From NCBI GenBank assembly GCA_012064415.1, contig SSNU01000247.1, positions 1,054,629 to 1,118,628 of the forward strand: DNA of 64,000 nt. Direction: 5' to 3'. The translations under genes were made by a program, and so were the position numbers. Each line of letters opens with the position of its first letter. Position 1 is the stretch's first letter. Below the pieces are notes generated by a model. It saw only the letters and a list, made by a program, of their open reading frames with translations, had not been told where the DNA came from and searched no databases. The DNA comes from Gyrodactylus bullatarudis (Eukaryota; Platyhelminthes; Monogenea; Gyrodactylidea; Gyrodactylidae). This document shows, piece by piece, positions 61,430 through 64,000 of the stretch.

Positions 61430-61596
61430 GAAAGAATCAGTTTTTATGAAAATTATGGGACTCATGATCTAGATTCCAGAATATCTTGATCATTAATCGA
61501 TTACCTGATGAAAAAATTGAGAATTCCGTAAGAAAAAAAAAATTCCCATCTTCATATTAACTAGTATTTATAAATATATATTAACCAGGGTAAATT

Positions 61597-61630
61597 CTGA
61601 AGATACCTAGCGAAATCTAATGTTTTTCAC
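61597..61630 (+). repeat. Decayed hammerhead remnant
   Basis: CTGAAGA at 61597-61603, then a TACCTAGC spacer and GAAATC. The downstream TTTTTCACTG corresponds to the cleavage side. Stems I and III no longer pair. Confidence 0.45.
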
Positions 61631-62913
61631 TGAAATATTCGCTTGTTTTCTTTAACCTTTGTTGGGGGTTTAAAAACTAACTAGGTCAATCGAATATATT
61701 GCCTAAGGAGAACATAAAAAAGAGAATTAAAGAAAAGAGTTTTCGTATTGACCAATAGCAAATACTTAAATTTATTCTGCTACAGGAAAATATATAATTC
61801 ATAGATATATTTTCTCACTTGCTTATAGTAACTAAAGGCGGGATTTTTTGAAAACCTATCGTAAATCAATAGTTGTAGATATCAAATATATATATATATA
61901 TCATATATATGGAATCGCTTAATATATAGATGACTAGGTTTAGGTCCGAAAAAGACCAAAATTTTACCCTCTAATATACTTTAAAAAAACAAGCATCTCA
62001 TTGATGGGATATTCGATGAAAGGAAACATCATTCAACAGTTCAGTTTTTCAGTATATGTATTTTCAACATACTCTCACTTCTACTTTTAAGCAGTGCAGA
62101 GAATATATTACAATAAGAAATACAAATACAACACTATAATAAAGGATGATGACAACTCTCCAAATGTATGCCCAAAACGTAAATACACAGTAGAAATCAT
62201 CATTAGTGTTATCATTGTCATTTTTCCCCTGCATTACGATAGAAAAAGTGATTCTGTGAGAAAATTTCAAATCAAAAATGGATCTATCATTTGTACGTAT
62301 CTGGGAGTGTAGTCTAATGTATTTTCATTGTTGTATATTTTCTCTTAAACAAACTTTTTGAATGAATTAATCTAGAGAGAAAGAGAGACAGAGAGTGGGG
62401 CGCAATAGGAAATATCCTGATATGAATCACTCAAATAAATTATTATTATTATTATTACTATTAGTAGTATTATTGTCCATTGAATGTTGAATGAATTGAT
62501 TCAAATTCGAGCATAATTTTCGAGAATTCTTATACACTTTTGATACTTTAAGGAATACTGAATCCTAATTGAGGTAAATTATTTTTCTACGAGGTGGTTA
62601 AATAGGCATAAAATTGAGTTGAAGTTGAGGATTTTAACTTTGACGTTGAATAGCTCAGAAACTAGAAGAGTCTAGGGAAACTTTCCTTCTATATCTTTTC
62701 TATATCTCATTCATTCTATTTCTATTGAAAGGTAGAAAGGACTGCAAGTCGGGTTTTCAGTTTTTACCGAATAACTCGAAAGTTGTGCTGCAGAATATTT
62801 TAAGAAGCATATATCTGAAATCAGCGAAAAATTCTCTACAAAAGGGGAAGATATCATTGAGTAGAAAAAAATAATATCCGATTTGTACGATAATATTGTC
62901 GAACCTCATCAAG

Positions 62914-63263
62914 AATATTATTGTTAGATTCTAAACTCATGATAAAAGAGAAAGGAAAAACTGCTCAACAACCAAAAGAAAACGAAAAAGGTACAGTGCG
63001 CAGTTACAAATTGACAACTTTCTCAAAAGGCAAAAGTAATTAGCAGATCAAGAGATGAATTTCACAGCAAGCTCTCCACCCTTCTGAAGGAAGTTGCGAA
63101 GCCAAAATGAACCAATGGAAGGTCCCAAATAGAGCATTGTAATAGTATTTATATGTTAACCGGGGTAGAGTCTGAAGAGACCCGGCGAAATACAACGTTT
63201 ATCACTCAAATTTACGCTTGTTGTTCTCTAACCTTCCACATGAGTTTAGAATCTAACAATATT
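62914..63263 (+). mobile_element. Terminal-inverted-repeat element with promoter and hammerhead
   Basis: Ends AATATTATTGTTAGATTCTA at 62914 and the inverse reaching 63263 (24-bp match around ATGAGTTTAGAATCTAAC). It contains CCAATGGAAGG, ATTGTAATAGTATTTATATG, then a hammerhead (63168-63207). It has no reverse transcriptase and only short broken frames. It shares the promoter-ribozyme block with the 53.7-kb copy. Confidence 0.65.
63168..63207 (+). ncRNA. Hammerhead ribozyme, type I, minimal stem II
   Basis: Stem I GAGT (63168-63171) pairs with ACTC (63204-63207). Core CTGAAGA at 63172-63178, stem II GACCCGGC, GAA at 63187-63189, stem III ATA/TAT, and cleavage after C 63203 (ATC). All conserved core bases are present, but stem II has only two Watson-Crick pairs around a mismatch. 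Confidence 0.68.
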
Positions 63264-64000
63264 ATCCAATTTGTAAGACTGTGTAAAGGATATTTTACAA
63301 TGCTAGCAAATAGAATGTAAGAGAAAATGAAATTGAAAAACAGAATTTTACCAGAGGTGTTTTCGCCCACTCTCCATCTCTTTGCCTCTGAAATTTGAAT
63401 AAACCGAGAATAAACATAGGACAATGTCTCTCACTTTCTTTATCCATCTATCTTTCTTACAGTCCGTGTTAATTGATTGATGATTCGATGTAAAGGGAGG
63501 ATGTGAAAGTAATTTACTAAGGATCAGTCTCATAATTGAATAAATTATCCCTACACGTTTCTCCCAGGGATGGCATTGTAGAATTATTCTCCTCTAAATG
63601 AGAGCAATCCCCTTGCTCTCTCTACATCTATGCGTTTATATTAATTGGGAGGAAAATATCTTGGGGAGTTTCAGTGCAACTTTCTGATTTCTAAGAGAAC
63701 CGCTAAGCCCTTCGGAGTAATGGACGTGAATGAAAGTGTAGATGATGCTTGAAATAAAATTATCAAGAATGGTTAGACCATGAGGGCATCTCTAAAATGT
63801 TCATTAGTCACGAGGGAAAGACTAATCCTTGTATGTATTATCGTATTTATATTGGTATGTACCAGACTGTAGTGAGTATGAAGTCTTACTAGGTTGAAGA
63901 TGAAATTATTATCCTTTCAAAAGATGAAAATTTATTGATTAGATAATGTATTGAACTAATCTGTCCAAGCAATAGTTTCAGAATTGGCAATAATTGAAAT
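63264..64000. other. Right edge of window; nothing recognised
   Basis: No exon of known type and no repeat family member was identified. Very short AG/GT-bounded open stretches exist but none resembles Cav2. Confidence 0.4.

Larger units (their letters stand above)
60798..61566. repeat. FB-A foldback element interrupted by a SINE
   Basis: Left arm CCTAGTTGATAAAAAGATGG and right arm ending CATCTTCATATTAACTAG; inner arms TTTTTGATCAGGTAATCGAT and TAATCGATTACCTGATGAAA. The SINE at 60936-61429 splits it. Confidence 0.75.

Noticed and set aside
63352..63387. 12-codon AG/GT-bounded minus-strand exon candidate
   Set aside because: It encodes RQRDGEWAKTPL, which does not resemble the Cav2 N-terminus. 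Such short bounded frames are expected by chance.

Overview
This window is eukaryotic, AT-rich animal DNA dominated by one gene. On the minus strand, a Cav2-type (P/Q/N-like, cacophony/unc-2) voltage-gated calcium channel alpha-1 subunit runs from about 56.2 kb down to 2.18 kb. I could join 32 exons by hand with GT/AG borders and matching phases throughout, giving about 1,842 residues from segment IS1 to the stop codon. The N-terminal exon(s) are not visible and probably lie beyond 64,000. The channel reads most like lophotrochozoan/spiralian Cav2. Two introns of only 25 and 26 bp in the neighbouring kinase gene are far below normal animal sizes. Such introns are known from dicyemids, so a miniaturised or parasitic spiralian (orthonectid or similar) is my guess, not a demonstrated fact.

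Layout. 3-248 (+): Ser/Glu/Lys-rich C-terminus of a gene that starts left of the window. 782-1780 (+): complete three-exon STK16-like kinase. 2179-56223 (-): Cav2, tail-to-tail with the kinase. Nested in three Cav2 introns are five small intronless genes (4566-5000 -, 5943-6239 +, 6303-7070 -, 8649-9212 -, 15817-16686 -). They encode signal-peptide proteins built from one to three copies of one six-cysteine helical-looking repeat. Two end in KDEL or HQEL, so they may be ER residents. I do not recognise the family. 56224-64000 holds no recognisable exon.

The remaining intron sequence is packed with mobile and foldback DNA. (1) A tRNA-headed SINE carries a type I hammerhead ribozyme; two near-intact copies (41.2-41.7 kb and 60.9-61.4 kb) have target-site duplications and two or three copies are decayed. 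(2) A second group of hammerhead elements shares CCAAT/TATA-like sequence just upstream of the ribozyme (7.4, 24.0, 24.5, 29.25, 53.7, 61.6, 63.2 kb). (3) A large foldback family (FB-A) ends in CTAGTTGAYATGAAGATG-like sequence and is the insertion site of at least three of these retroelements. (4) A second dispersed family (FB-B), two related perfect-hairpin elements, two hAT-like non-autonomous elements with 8-bp duplications, and a decayed Tc1 transposon are also present.

How it works together: the channel and kinase are ordinary conserved neuronal and housekeeping genes. The unusual biology is the lineage-specific nested Cys-repeat family and the ribozyme-bearing retroelements. Some of the ribozymes lie in sense orientation inside Cav2 introns.
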